Assembly: GCF_963675905.1 (NCBI RefSeq)
Contig: NZ_OY780936.1
Span: 806,001-870,000 of the forward strand
DNA: 64,000 nucleotides
Source of the DNA: an uncultured Bacteroides sp.
GTDB lineage: Bacteria > Bacteroidota > Bacteroidia > Bacteroidales > Bacteroidaceae
Direction: 5' to 3'
Of this stretch, positions 43,011-52,289 are shown piece by piece; position 1 is the stretch's first letter, and each line of letters starts with the position of its first letter. The position numbers were made by a program, and so were the translations under genes. The notes below the pieces were generated by a model. It was not told the origin of the DNA, ran no database searches, and was given only the letters and a program-made list of their open reading frames with translations.

Positions 43011-45254
43011 ATGATGAAAAGAATTTATTTATTAGCAATTGGCGCATTACTTTCGGGTAATGCGCTTTATGCACAAGGCACGCTGAATGATTATCAACGT
43101 GCTTTTTCTCTGAGTAGCAACTTCAAGGACAAAGTGTTTTACTCGGATGTAAATCCTCAATGGATTGGAAATACAAATCAGTTTTGGTATGTGCGTAACA
43201 CTCCTCAGGGGAGAATATACGTAGTAACAGACGCGGTAAAGAAAACACGAAAGGAACTGTTCGACCATCAGAAGTTAGCTAAGTTACTAACTTCTTCTAC
43301 AAGTAAAACAATAGATGCCACAAAACTTCCTCTTCAGGAACTACAAGTTAACCCTTCGCTGGATACGCTCCGTTTTATGTATAATAATTATAAATGGATG
43401 TATTTGCGTAAAAAGAATAACCTGGTCAATGAAGGGAAAGTGGTTAAGCCGGAATACAAGTATTGGAACGAATGGGACGATGAACGTGTTGGAGATCCCG
43501 TGGTTTCTCCGGATGGAAAGCTGACTGCCTTTATTAAGAATCAGAATATATATATAAAAGATAACCAGTCGGGTAAAGAAAAAGCGTTGAGCTTGGATGG
43601 TTCACCGGGTGAATATTACTCGGCTTATATCCATTGGTCGCCCGATTCAAAGAAGGTGGCTGTGATGAAATTCCGTCCGGCTGAAAAAAGATATATCTAT
43701 TTCGTGGAATCGTCGCCGGCCGATCAGTTACAGCCCAAGCTTCATAAACGGGAGTATGCCAAACCTGGAGATGCGCTTCCTTTCAGATGTCCGTGTATCT
43801 TTGATGTAACTACGGGAGAATCTCAAATACCTTCAACAGAACTATTCAATAGTCAGTTTGAACTTAGAGGGCCGGACTGGAGTTCTGATAGTAAGACTAT
43901 ATTGTTTGAGTACAACCAAAGAGGACATCAGGCTTTTCGTGTATTGGAATTATCGGCCGAAACAGGAAAGGTGAGAACTATAATTAATGAAACCAGTAAG
44001 ACTTTTGTAAACTACAATCGTTATTTCCGCAGAGACTTGGCTAATGGTAATGAAATAATCTGGATGAGTGAGCGCGATAACTGGAATCATCTTTACCTGT
44101 ATGATCGTAAAACAGGAGAGGTGAAGAATCAAATAACAAAAGGAGAGTGGTACGTGCGCGATGTTGTTCATGTGGATGAGGCTAACAGGGTAATTTATTT
44201 CTCATCCAATGGAATGGTGGCAAACGAAGATCCATATCTAATTCGTTATTACCGTATCAATTTTGATGGTTCCGGATTAACCTGTCTTACTCCCGAAGAA
44301 GGAATGCATCAGGCTTGGTTCTCAAAGGATATGAAATATATGGTAGATGTTTACTCCATGGTAAACAAAGCGCCAATTGCATTACTCCGAAATACGACCA
44401 ACGGAAAAGAAATTATGCCGCTTGAAAAAGCAGACATCACTGAATTAGTTAAAGCTGGATGGATTGCTCCCGAGCCTTTCTGTGCCAAAGGACGTGATGG
44501 CAAAACAGACATCTGGGGCGTAATTATCCGACCAACAAACTTTGATCCGAATAAGAAATATCCTGTTTTGGAATATATTTATGCCGGACCGGGAAGCCAA
44601 TACACTCCTAAATCATTTTTTCCATTCCTGAGATTCCATTCAACGATTGCTGAACTAGGTTTTATTGTGATACAAATGGATGGTATGGGAACTTCTTTCC
44701 GTTCGAAAGCATTTGAAGAAATAATCTATAAGAATCTGAAAGATGCCGGATTCCCTGATCGTATTGCCTGGACGAAAGCTGCTGCAAAAAAATATCCATA
44801 TATGGATATTGATAGACTTGGAATTTTCGGTGGATCGGCTGGTGGACAGGAAGCAATGATGGCTACGCTCTTTTATCCGGAACACTACAAAGCTGCTTAT
44901 GCAGGTTGCGGATGCCATGATAACCGAATGGATAAAATATGGTGGAATGAGCAATGGATGGGCTATCCTATTGGAAAAGAATATGCAGAATGTTCTAACG
45001 TAGAGAATGCTCATTTGCTAAAAACTCCTCTTATGCTGGTTGTTGGCGAAATGGACGATAATGTAGACCCGGCTTCGACCATGCAAGTGGTAAATGCGCT
45101 TGAAAAAGCAAATAAAGAATTTGAACTGGTTGTTATTCCTGGTAGCAATCACACATTAGGTGGTGATTATGGTGATCACAAAAGATATGATTTCTTCGTG
45201 AAACATCTTATGGGAGTTAATCCTCCGGCTTGGGATGCTATAAAGTATAAATAA
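43011..45254 (+). CDS. Exported S9 (DPP4/prolyl-oligopeptidase family) serine peptidase
   Basis: 747 residues with a signal peptide (KRIYLLAIGALLSGNALYAQ). Residues ~60-470 form the DPP4-type beta-propeller (GDPVVSPDGKLTAFI, YIHWSPDSKKVAVMKF). Residues ~490-747 are the alpha/beta-hydrolase domain: nucleophile Ser in GIFGGSAGGQEAMM (about 609), Asp in GEMDDNVDP, His in PGSNHTLGG. The nucleophile elbow is GGSAGG rather than the GWSYGG usual for DPP4. Family enzymes often cleave after proline. That fits proline- or hydroxyproline-rich peptides, and the gene sits 1 bp after GH127. It ends at a strong bidirectional terminator. Confidence 0.9.
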   Translation: MMKRIYLLAIGALLSGNALYAQGTLNDYQRAFSLSSNFKDKVFYSDVNPQWIGNTNQFWYVRNTPQGRIYVVTDAVKKTRKELFDHQKLAKLLTSSTSKTIDATKLPLQELQVNPSLDTLRFMYNNYKWMYLRKKNNLVNEGKVVKPEYKYWNEWDDERVGDPVVSPDGKLTAFIKNQNIYIKDNQSGKEKALSLDGSPGEYYSAYIHWSPDSKKVAVMKFRPAEKRYIYFVESSPADQLQPKLHKREYAKPGDALPFRCPCIFDVTTGESQIPSTELFNSQFELRGPDWSSDSKTILFEYNQRGHQAFRVLELSAETGKVRTIINETSKTFVNYNRYFRRDLANGNEIIWMSERDNWNHLYLYDRKTGEVKNQITKGEWYVRDVVHVDEANRVIYFSSNGMVANEDPYLIRYYRINFDGSGLTCLTPEEGMHQAWFSKDMKYMVDVYSMVNKAPIALLRNTTNGKEIMPLEKADITELVKAGWIAPEPFCAKGRDGKTDIWGVIIRPTNFDPNKKYPVLEYIYAGPGSQYTPKSFFPFLRFHSTIAELGFIVIQMDGMGTSFRSKAFEEIIYKNLKDAGFPDRIAWTKAAAKKYPYMDIDRLGIFGGSAGGQEAMMATLFYPEHYKAAYAGCGCHDNRMDKIWWNEQWMGYPIGKEYAECSNVENAHLLKTPLMLVVGEMDDNVDPASTMQVVNALEKANKEFELVVIPGSNHTLGGDYGDHKRYDFFVKHLMGVNPPAWDAIKYK

Positions 45255-45378
45255 AATATAGGTGCTTGACTTCTTCTTGGAAGCCAAGCACTTTCACGGC
45301 TCAGTATATAAAGTTGCGGGATAACTGTTAATTCTTTATCTTGGAATGATCCGTTTTTTGCTGATTTCCAGAAAAAAG

Positions 45379-45411
45379 AAATCCCTGATAATTAATAATT
45401 ATCAGGGATTT
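45379..45411. terminator. Bidirectional terminator between the peptidase and tRNA-Lys genes
   Basis: AAATCCCTGATAATTA and TAATTATCAGGGATTT make a perfect 16-bp inverted repeat with T-rich DNA on both sides; it ends the plus operon and the minus-strand tRNA transcript. Confidence 0.85.
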
Positions 45412-45435
45412 TCTTAAATTGTTTTGTCGCTTAAG

Positions 45436-45508
45436 TGATCCGCTTGGGGCTCGAACCCAAGACCCCAACATTAAAAGTGTTGTGCTCTACCAGCTGAGCT
45501 AGCGAATC
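45436..45508 (-). tRNA. tRNA-Lys (anticodon TTT)
   Basis: On the minus strand the acceptor GATTCGC pairs with GCGGATC (one wobble), the D arm contains AGCTCAGCTGGTAGAGC, the anticodon loop is CTTTTAA (TTT, plus-strand 45473-45475), and the T arm is TTGGGTTCGAGCCCCAA. The discriminator is A and CCA is not encoded. A full promoter lies 28 bp upstream. Confidence 0.97.
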
Positions 45509-45535
45509 AGATCGTTTGTTTCTCAATTGCGAGTG

Positions 45536-45566
45536 CAAAGGTATAACTATTTTCTAAAATACCAAA
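45536..45566 (-). promoter_or_regulatory. Promoter of tRNA-Lys
   Basis: On the minus strand TTTG (45566-45563), a 19-bp spacer, and TACCTTTG (45543-45536): a consensus Bacteroides promoter. Confidence 0.8.
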
Positions 45567-45584
45567 CAATTCCAAGCTTTTTCT

Positions 45585-45592
45585 TATCTTTG
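45585..45592 (+). promoter_or_regulatory. -7 promoter element of ettA
   Basis: TATCTTTG matches TAnnTTTG, 31 bp before the ATG. It is back to back with the tRNA promoter. Confidence 0.5.
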
Positions 45593-45623
45593 TCTTCGAA
45601 ATTCAACTCTATACATTATATAT

Positions 45624-47312
45624 ATGGCTGACGATAAAAAGATAATTTTCTCAATGGTAGGGGTTAGCAAAGCTTTCCAACCAAACAAACAAGTTTTAAA
45701 AAATATCTATCTATCTTTCTTTTATGGAGCAAAGATCGGTATTATTGGTCTTAACGGATCTGGAAAATCTACTTTACTTAAGATTATTGCCGGACTTGAA
45801 AAGTCTTATCAAGGAGAGGTGGTCTTTTCTCCGGGATATTCAGTAGGATACCTGGCGCAGGAACCTCATTTGGATGATACTAAAACTGTGAAGGAAGTCG
45901 TAATGGAAGGCGTGCAAAGCATTGTCGACACTTTAGCTGAATACGAAGCTATCAACCTGAAATTCGGAGAACCTGAATATTATGAAGATCAGGATAAAAT
46001 GGATGTTCTTTTTGCTCGTCAGGCAGAACTTCAGGATATAATTGATGCAACTGATGCGTGGAACTTGGATAGTAAACTAGAGAGAGCGATGGATGCACTT
46101 CGTTGCCCACCGGAAGATCAACCGGTTAAGAATCTTTCTGGAGGTGAGCGCAGACGAGTTGCTTTATGCCGATTGTTGCTTCAACAACCAGATATCTTGT
46201 TGCTTGATGAACCTACTAACCACCTGGATGCCGAATCTATTGACTGGTTGGAACAACATCTTCAACAATACGCTGGTACTGTTATTGCGGTTACTCACGA
46301 CCGTTACTTCCTTGATCATGTTGCCGGATGGATTCTGGAACTCGATCGTGGTGAAGGTATTCCATGGAAAGGTAACTATACTTCCTGGTTGGAACAGAAA
46401 ACCAAACGTATGGAGATGGAAGAAAAAACTGCTAGCAAACGTAGAAAAACTTTGGAACGAGAATTGGATTGGGTGCGTATGGCACCAAAAGCTCGTCAGG
46501 CTAAAGGTAAAGCTCGTTTGAATTCATACGATAAATTATTGAATGAAGATCAAAAGGAAAAAGAAGAAAGACTTGAGATCTTTATACCTAATGGTCCACG
46601 TTTAGGTAATAAAGTAATTGAAGTGAAAGGCGTTACAAAAGCTTATGGAGATAAGTTATTGTTCGATAACCTTGAGTTTAATCTTCCACCTAATGGTATA
46701 GTAGGGGTGATTGGTCCTAACGGTGCCGGTAAAACAACCCTTTTCCGTTTGATTATGGGATTGGATCATGTTGATAAAGGTACATTTGAAGTGGGTGAAA
46801 CAGTTAAGATTGCTTATGTTGACCAACAACATAAAGATATAGATCCTAATAAGAGCGTTTATCAGGTAATTTCAGGAGGGAATGAACTTATGCGCATTGG
46901 TGGGCGTGATATCAATGCACGTGCATATCTTTCTCGCTTTAACTTTTCCGGAGGTGATCAGGAAAAATTATGCGGAATGCTTTCGGGGGGTGAACGTAAC
47001 CGACTTCATTTGGCAATGGCTTTGAAAGAAGAAGGAAATGTACTTTTACTTGATGAGCCGACCAATGATATTGATGTTAATACACTTCGTGCTTTGGAAG
47101 AAGGTTTAGAAGATTTTGCAGGTTGTGCTGTTGTTATTTCGCATGATCGTTGGTTCCTGGATAGAATCTGTACACATATTCTTGCTTTTGAAGGAAATTC
47201 AGAAGTCTTTTTCTTTGAAGGTTCATATTCAGAATACGAAGAAAATAAGATGAAACGTTTAGGGAATGAGGAACCAAAGCGTGTAAGATATCGTAAATTA
47301 ATGGTAGATTAA
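45624..47312 (+). CDS. ettA: Energy-dependent translational throttle protein EttA (ABC-F)
   Basis: 562 residues, soluble, with two ABC ATPase domains: Walker A GLNGSGKSTLL and GPNGAGKTTLF, signatures LSGGERRRVALCRLL and LSGGERNRLHLAMAL, Walker B LLLDEPTNHLD and LLLDEPTNDID. The linker and the middle region (EKTASKRRKTLERELDWVRMAPKARQAKGKARL) match EttA closely, and the length is typical. EttA binds the ribosomal E site and gates entry into elongation according to the ATP/ADP ratio. It is single, between tRNA-Lys and a TonB receptor gene, with its own terminator. Confidence 0.95.
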   Translation: MADDKKIIFSMVGVSKAFQPNKQVLKNIYLSFFYGAKIGIIGLNGSGKSTLLKIIAGLEKSYQGEVVFSPGYSVGYLAQEPHLDDTKTVKEVVMEGVQSIVDTLAEYEAINLKFGEPEYYEDQDKMDVLFARQAELQDIIDATDAWNLDSKLERAMDALRCPPEDQPVKNLSGGERRRVALCRLLLQQPDILLLDEPTNHLDAESIDWLEQHLQQYAGTVIAVTHDRYFLDHVAGWILELDRGEGIPWKGNYTSWLEQKTKRMEMEEKTASKRRKTLERELDWVRMAPKARQAKGKARLNSYDKLLNEDQKEKEERLEIFIPNGPRLGNKVIEVKGVTKAYGDKLLFDNLEFNLPPNGIVGVIGPNGAGKTTLFRLIMGLDHVDKGTFEVGETVKIAYVDQQHKDIDPNKSVYQVISGGNELMRIGGRDINARAYLSRFNFSGGDQEKLCGMLSGGERNRLHLAMALKEEGNVLLLDEPTNDIDVNTLRALEEGLEDFAGCAVVISHDRWFLDRICTHILAFEGNSEVFFFEGSYSEYEENKMKRLGNEEPKRVRYRKLMVD

Positions 47313-47333
47313 TAATATTTTATAAAATAGGGC

Positions 47334-47370
47334 GAAAAGCTTCGAGATTAGTTTCGAAGCTTTTCTTTTG
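47334..47370 (+). terminator. Rho-independent terminator of ettA
   Basis: GAAAAGCTTCGA and TCGAAGCTTTTC form a 12-bp stem with an 8-nt loop and a T-rich tail. Confidence 0.85.
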
Positions 47371-47444
47371 CTTATAATTCTAATTTTGCTTTCTAAATAT
47401 AAAAAAATGGTATAGAATGTAATATTAATGTAATTTTTATTAAT

Positions 47445-47452
47445 TACATTTG
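47445..47452 (+). promoter_or_regulatory. -7 promoter element of the TonB receptor operon
   Basis: TACATTTG matches TAnnTTTG, 63 bp before the ATG; -33 is unclear. Confidence 0.45.
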
Positions 47453-47514
47453 TTGCTTGAATTTTATAGAGCTAAATATTTTTTATTTTAATCAAATAAT
47501 TAACAAGCAGAATT

Positions 47515-50241
47515 ATGAGAAAATTTTTTGTTCATTTTCTATTGGTAACTTTGCTTACAACTTTTTGCACTGTAGCTGCAGTCGCTCAAACTGTTGTTAA
47601 GGGTAAGTTGGTGGATGCGGAGACTAATGAAGGATTAATTGGCGCATCTGTAACGGTTGAAGGTACTTCCCAAGGTGCTGTTACAGATCTGGATGGTTCT
47701 TTTACTTTGTCGGTAAAATCAGGAGCTGGTACTTTAATCTTTAAGTACATTGGTTACAAAGACCAAAAAATGAAAGTTTCAAAAAAAGGTACAGTTGATG
47801 TAGGTACAATAAAAATGGAACCGGATGCTGTAGCTTTAGCCGACGTTACAATTACTTCTTCAATTGCTATTCAGCGCAAGACTCCAGTAGCGGTATCTAC
47901 TATTGACCCTGTATTTATCGAAGAAAAGTTAGGAACACAGGAATTTCCTGAAATTTTAAAAGCTACACCAGGTGTTTATGCAACCAAAAATGGTGGTGGT
48001 TATGGAGATTCTAAAATCAATATGCGTGGTTTCCAATCAGCCAATGTGGCTGTTATGGTTAATGGCGTTCCTATGAATGATATGGAATGGGGAGGTGTAT
48101 ATTGGAGTAACTGGACAGGTCTTACTGATGTAGCAAGATCTATACAAACTCAAAGAGGTCTTGGAGCTTCTAAAGTATCAGCACCTTCTGTAGGTGGATC
48201 TATTAATGTTGTAACTCGCACAATTGATGCTAAAAAGGGTGGTTTTGTTTCTTATGCAATGGGAGATGACGGATATAATAAGATCCTTTTTAATGTATCT
48301 ACTGGTTTAACAAAAAATGGATGGGCAATGACTCTTCTTGGTGGTAAGACATGGGGAGATGGATATGTAAAGGGTACAGAATTTGAAGCTTATAACTATT
48401 TTTTAAATGTAGCTAAAAAAATCGGTGATAATCACCAATTATCATTTACAGTATTTGGATCACCTCAATGGCATAATCAAAGAAGTAATTATGATGGCTT
48501 AACTATTGATGGTTGGCAGCAGGTTAAAAACTATATGAAAGATGATAGTCCTTACAAATACAATCCAACTTTTGGATATGGGAAAAATGGTGAACGTAAA
48601 ACTTCTGCATATAACGTATATCACAAACCTCAGATTTCATTAAACCACTTGTGGCAGATTAGTGATAAGTCAAGTTTAAGTACAGCTTTATACGCATCAA
48701 TAGGTCGTGGTTACGGTTATAGCGGTCAAGGTTATACTAGTGATTTATCTAATTCATGGTATGGTAGTAAAGATGGTGTATTAAATACCTTCTATCGTAA
48801 CTCTGATGGTACATTCGCTTATGATAAGATATATGAAATGAATGAAGCTAATCAGAATGGTTCTCAAATGGCAATGTCTAAATCTATCAATAATCATAAC
48901 TGGTACGGATTATTATCTACTTTTACTTCTTCAATCAATAAAGAAATAAGTTATTATGTAGGTCTCGATTTGAGATATTATGAAGGACAGCATACAAATG
49001 AACTGATTGATCTTTACGGTGGTGATTTTTATATTGACCGTTATCGCAAGAATGTAGATTCGGAATTAAACAGTGCTGCTGCTACAGGTGCTGATTTTAT
49101 CAACCAGAAATTGAAGGTTGGCGATGTTGTTTATCGTGACTATAATGGTTTTGTAATGCAGGAAGGTGTTTTTGGTCAGATTGAATATAATAAAGATAAA
49201 TTGAGCTCATTTATTTCTGGATCAATATCTAATACCGGTTATTGGAGAGAAGACCATTTCTATTATGATGCTAAACATGCAAAATCTGAAACACTAAATT
49301 TTATTGGTTTTACAGTTAAAGGTGGTGCTAATTATAACCTGACAGAAAACCACAATGTTTTTGCTAATATTGGTTATATTTCTCGTGCTCCTTTCTTCTC
49401 GGGTGGTGCATTTCTTTCTTCAATTGTAAGTAATGCTACTAATCCTGATGCTATCAATGAAAAGATTTTTTCTCTTGAAGTTGGTTATGGTTATCGTTCT
49501 AAATATTTCTCTGCAAATCTTAATGCATATCGTACAGCTTGGTTGGATAAAACAACAACAAGAACAACTACTTTGAAAAATGGCGATCGTGCAACTATTA
49601 ATATGTCTGGCGTTGATGCTCTTCACCAAGGAATTGAACTTGATCTTGTAGCTCATCCAGTTAATTGGTTAGATATTACAGGTATGTTCTCTATTGGAGA
49701 CTGGAAATGGAATAGTAATGCAATTGGATATTTCTATGATTCAGCTGGCCAGCCATTAACAGGTACATATGAATCAGACAAAGTTACTCCAATAATAGCT
49801 TCTGGTATTCAGGCTCCAGATCATGCTAAAATGACTATTTTTCAAAAAGGTACACCTGTTGGAGGTTCTGCACAAACAACTGCAGCTGTTGGAACTAAGT
49901 TTAAATTGAGCAACGATTTAAAAGTTGGCTTTGATTATACTTTATTTGCACGTAATTATGCAGATTTTGCTTTAGTGTCAGATGATATTAATATGAATGG
50001 AACTAAGACTTTTGAGCATCCTTGGCGTATTCCTTCTGCTGGTTTAGTTGATTTTAATGCTAGTTATTCTTTCAAGATTGGTAGTAACAGAGCTGTTTTA
50101 TATGGTAATGTTGAGAACTTGTTTGATCAGGAATATATTGCTGATGCTTATGATGGCGGTGGTCACAACTGGCAATCTGCATATCGTGTATTTTATGGAT
50201 TTGGCCGTACATACTCGATAAGACTTAAACTTAACTTTTAA
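47515..50241 (+). CDS. TonB-dependent outer-membrane receptor with N-terminal carboxypeptidase-like domain
   Basis: 908 residues. After a signal peptide (HFLLVTLLTTFCTVAAVAQ) comes a CarboxypepD_reg-like domain (VVKGKLVDAETNEGLIGASVTVEGTSQGAVTDLDGSFTL), then the plug (GTQEFPEILKATPGVYATKNGGGYGDSKINMRGFQ, VMVNGVPMNDMEWGG) and a C-terminal barrel ending in aromatic YSIRLKLNF. It imports an unknown ligand across the outer membrane using TonB energy. The partner gene after 22 bp is a choice-of-anchor-like lipoprotein, not a SusD helix-rich protein, so this is not a standard SusC/D pair. Length and plug motifs are complete. Confidence 0.93.
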   Translation: MRKFFVHFLLVTLLTTFCTVAAVAQTVVKGKLVDAETNEGLIGASVTVEGTSQGAVTDLDGSFTLSVKSGAGTLIFKYIGYKDQKMKVSKKGTVDVGTIKMEPDAVALADVTITSSIAIQRKTPVAVSTIDPVFIEEKLGTQEFPEILKATPGVYATKNGGGYGDSKINMRGFQSANVAVMVNGVPMNDMEWGGVYWSNWTGLTDVARSIQTQRGLGASKVSAPSVGGSINVVTRTIDAKKGGFVSYAMGDDGYNKILFNVSTGLTKNGWAMTLLGGKTWGDGYVKGTEFEAYNYFLNVAKKIGDNHQLSFTVFGSPQWHNQRSNYDGLTIDGWQQVKNYMKDDSPYKYNPTFGYGKNGERKTSAYNVYHKPQISLNHLWQISDKSSLSTALYASIGRGYGYSGQGYTSDLSNSWYGSKDGVLNTFYRNSDGTFAYDKIYEMNEANQNGSQMAMSKSINNHNWYGLLSTFTSSINKEISYYVGLDLRYYEGQHTNELIDLYGGDFYIDRYRKNVDSELNSAAATGADFINQKLKVGDVVYRDYNGFVMQEGVFGQIEYNKDKLSSFISGSISNTGYWREDHFYYDAKHAKSETLNFIGFTVKGGANYNLTENHNVFANIGYISRAPFFSGGAFLSSIVSNATNPDAINEKIFSLEVGYGYRSKYFSANLNAYRTAWLDKTTTRTTTLKNGDRATINMSGVDALHQGIELDLVAHPVNWLDITGMFSIGDWKWNSNAIGYFYDSAGQPLTGTYESDKVTPIIASGIQAPDHAKMTIFQKGTPVGGSAQTTAAVGTKFKLSNDLKVGFDYTLFARNYADFALVSDDINMNGTKTFEHPWRIPSAGLVDFNASYSFKIGSNRAVLYGNVENLFDQEYIADAYDGGGHNWQSAYRVFYGFGRTYSIRLKLNF

Positions 50242-50263
50242 TCCTTTATAGAGATAATTAATT

Positions 50264-52204
50264 ATGAAAAAGTATATAATATTAAGTTTTGTAGGTGCAT
50301 TGTCGTTATTGTCAAGTTGTGATTATAACGATAAATATTTTGATGGACTGGATGATCTGGTTATACCTACTAATAAATTGTCACTTGAATATACCTTGAC
50401 CGATGCTGATTATGCTACAATCTCAACATCTTCGACAAACATAGCCTTGGTACCTATTAAAAGTGATTCTTTGCTTTTGGCTGCAATTAAAACAAATAAA
50501 TATTTTACAGATGCAGAACAAGTTCATAAGTTTATGCCAGCTTTTCTTGCTAGTAAATGGTATAGTGCTAGTGAAGGGGCAGCTGTAAAGGTTACATATA
50601 AGAAAAGCATTAATCTTCCTGATTATGTTGCTAAATTAAATGATACTTCTAAAAACTGGTATACAGTTTCAACATCTGATTACAAAACAATTTGGGGAGC
50701 TAATTCTACGGTTAACTTCTTTACTCCGTCTAAATCGGCATCAACTAATATTCCAGTATTCTTAGCAGCAGCTTATCCAAATGCTGTAAGTGGTGATGTT
50801 GTTGCTGTTAATTATAATGAGTCTGCCAGCGAGCCTACTTCAGTTGCTGCTTTAAGCGAAGATTTTGAAGCCCCAGCTGTAGGTAATGTTGCTGTAGTTA
50901 GTAATTGGTCTAATATTATTACAGCTGGTACATATAACTGGGCTGAGAAGTATTATTCTACAGAAAATAATAAATATATTCAGGCTAGTGCATATAATCA
51001 TACTGCAGGAGTTTCTGAAATTTATATGGTTTCTCCAGCTATTAATGTAACATCTGGACAAGTATTTTCTTTTAGTGCGTGTCTTGGTAATTACTCTGCT
51101 GCAGGTGGTACACTTACAGTTCTTATTTCTTCAAATCTGGCTGGTACTACTGCGGATGATGTTAAAGCTGCTACTTGGGATGATGTTACTTCTAACTTCA
51201 CGATACCGATTCCATCAGGAAAATATGGTACATTGGCAAAAGTTGGAGAATTACTTCTTTCTAAATATGTTGGTAAGAAAATCAATATAGCTTTTCGTTA
51301 TAATGGTGATGGAACAACTGGTGCAACAACAACTGTACAAGTTGATAATGTTGTTGTAGCAAAATCTTCAGGTGCATATACTTCAACAGGTCTGTTATAT
51401 ACTTATAACGGAACTAAATGGGTAGCATATACAGGTAATTCTTACTTCTTGACAAAATCTGATTTAGCTACAATGGGGAGTAATTATGATAACTTCAGTG
51501 CTACAATGAATGCTGATAATTACATACCTCAATTCTTGAAATTGAAGTATCCTTATGCTCAGGAGGGAGATAAGAAAGCTATGGTTTATAAGTATTTTGC
51601 AAGTTCAAGTACAGTTGTTCGTGCTGATGAATATACATATACAAAAGGAACTTGGCTTAAGACTAATAATGTAACAAACTTTACAGATCAATTTGTGTAT
51701 ACAAATGGTGTTTGGAAATACAATCCAAGTGTTGTTGTTGATTTAGATCCGGCGAAAAAGTTATCAAGCACTGCTGCATTCTATCAAGCAATAACAGACT
51801 ATGTGTGGACTAAAATAGATCAACCTGCAGGTGTGACAAAAAAAGGAAATGGTTATGTAACAAGCTATGGTAATAATGAATATTATTATGGTACTTCTGC
51901 ATATCAATTTAACGTAGATTTTCGTCCTTCTGCATGGAAAACTCAAAATCCTAGTGCATATTCTAGTTTGACAGATGATCAACTCAAAGCAAAAATGTTT
52001 GAACGTTTGCCAGAAGCATTTATTCCTGCTTTGGAGAAGATTTATCCAGAAGCAAATATAGTTGCTGGGGTAAATGTAACATATACTATTAATTTTGGCA
52101 TATATACAGGTGATAAGCTTACTGGTAATACTCATACTATTGTATATAAAGTAACAGGTACTGGTAAGTTTGAATATGTAGAAAACTCTCTAAAGGAGTT
52201 ATAA
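50264..52204 (+). CDS. Surface lipoprotein partner of the TonB receptor
   Basis: 646 residues with a lipobox (GALSLLSSC, Cys at 19) and acidic residues soon after (DYNDKYFDGLDD), the kind of signal that sends Bacteroides lipoproteins to the cell surface. The middle (about 200-370, SEDFEAPAVGNVAVVSNWSNI...FSFSACLGNYSAAGGTLTVLISSNL...VQVDNVVVAK) has the jelly-roll pattern of choice-of-anchor J/DUF5017 domains. The flanks are Ser/Thr/Tyr-rich repeats of the type GTKWVAYTGNSYFLTKSDLATMGSNYDN. It probably captures the ligand for the receptor encoded 22 bp upstream. The ligand is unknown. Confidence 0.8.
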   Translation: MKKYIILSFVGALSLLSSCDYNDKYFDGLDDLVIPTNKLSLEYTLTDADYATISTSSTNIALVPIKSDSLLLAAIKTNKYFTDAEQVHKFMPAFLASKWYSASEGAAVKVTYKKSINLPDYVAKLNDTSKNWYTVSTSDYKTIWGANSTVNFFTPSKSASTNIPVFLAAAYPNAVSGDVVAVNYNESASEPTSVAALSEDFEAPAVGNVAVVSNWSNIITAGTYNWAEKYYSTENNKYIQASAYNHTAGVSEIYMVSPAINVTSGQVFSFSACLGNYSAAGGTLTVLISSNLAGTTADDVKAATWDDVTSNFTIPIPSGKYGTLAKVGELLLSKYVGKKINIAFRYNGDGTTGATTTVQVDNVVVAKSSGAYTSTGLLYTYNGTKWVAYTGNSYFLTKSDLATMGSNYDNFSATMNADNYIPQFLKLKYPYAQEGDKKAMVYKYFASSSTVVRADEYTYTKGTWLKTNNVTNFTDQFVYTNGVWKYNPSVVVDLDPAKKLSSTAAFYQAITDYVWTKIDQPAGVTKKGNGYVTSYGNNEYYYGTSAYQFNVDFRPSAWKTQNPSAYSSLTDDQLKAKMFERLPEAFIPALEKIYPEANIVAGVNVTYTINFGIYTGDKLTGNTHTIVYKVTGTGKFEYVENSLKEL

Positions 52205-52228
52205 GAATATAATAACTTATATATCCAG

Positions 52229-52265
52229 AATGCCATCCTTAGAAATAGGGGTGGCATTTTTTATT
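52229..52265 (+). terminator. Rho-independent terminator of the receptor/lipoprotein operon
   Basis: AATGCCATCC and GGGTGGCATT pair (one wobble), followed by TTTTTATT. Confidence 0.85.
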
Positions 52266-52289
52266 CTATAACATTAAAAAATATTTTCA

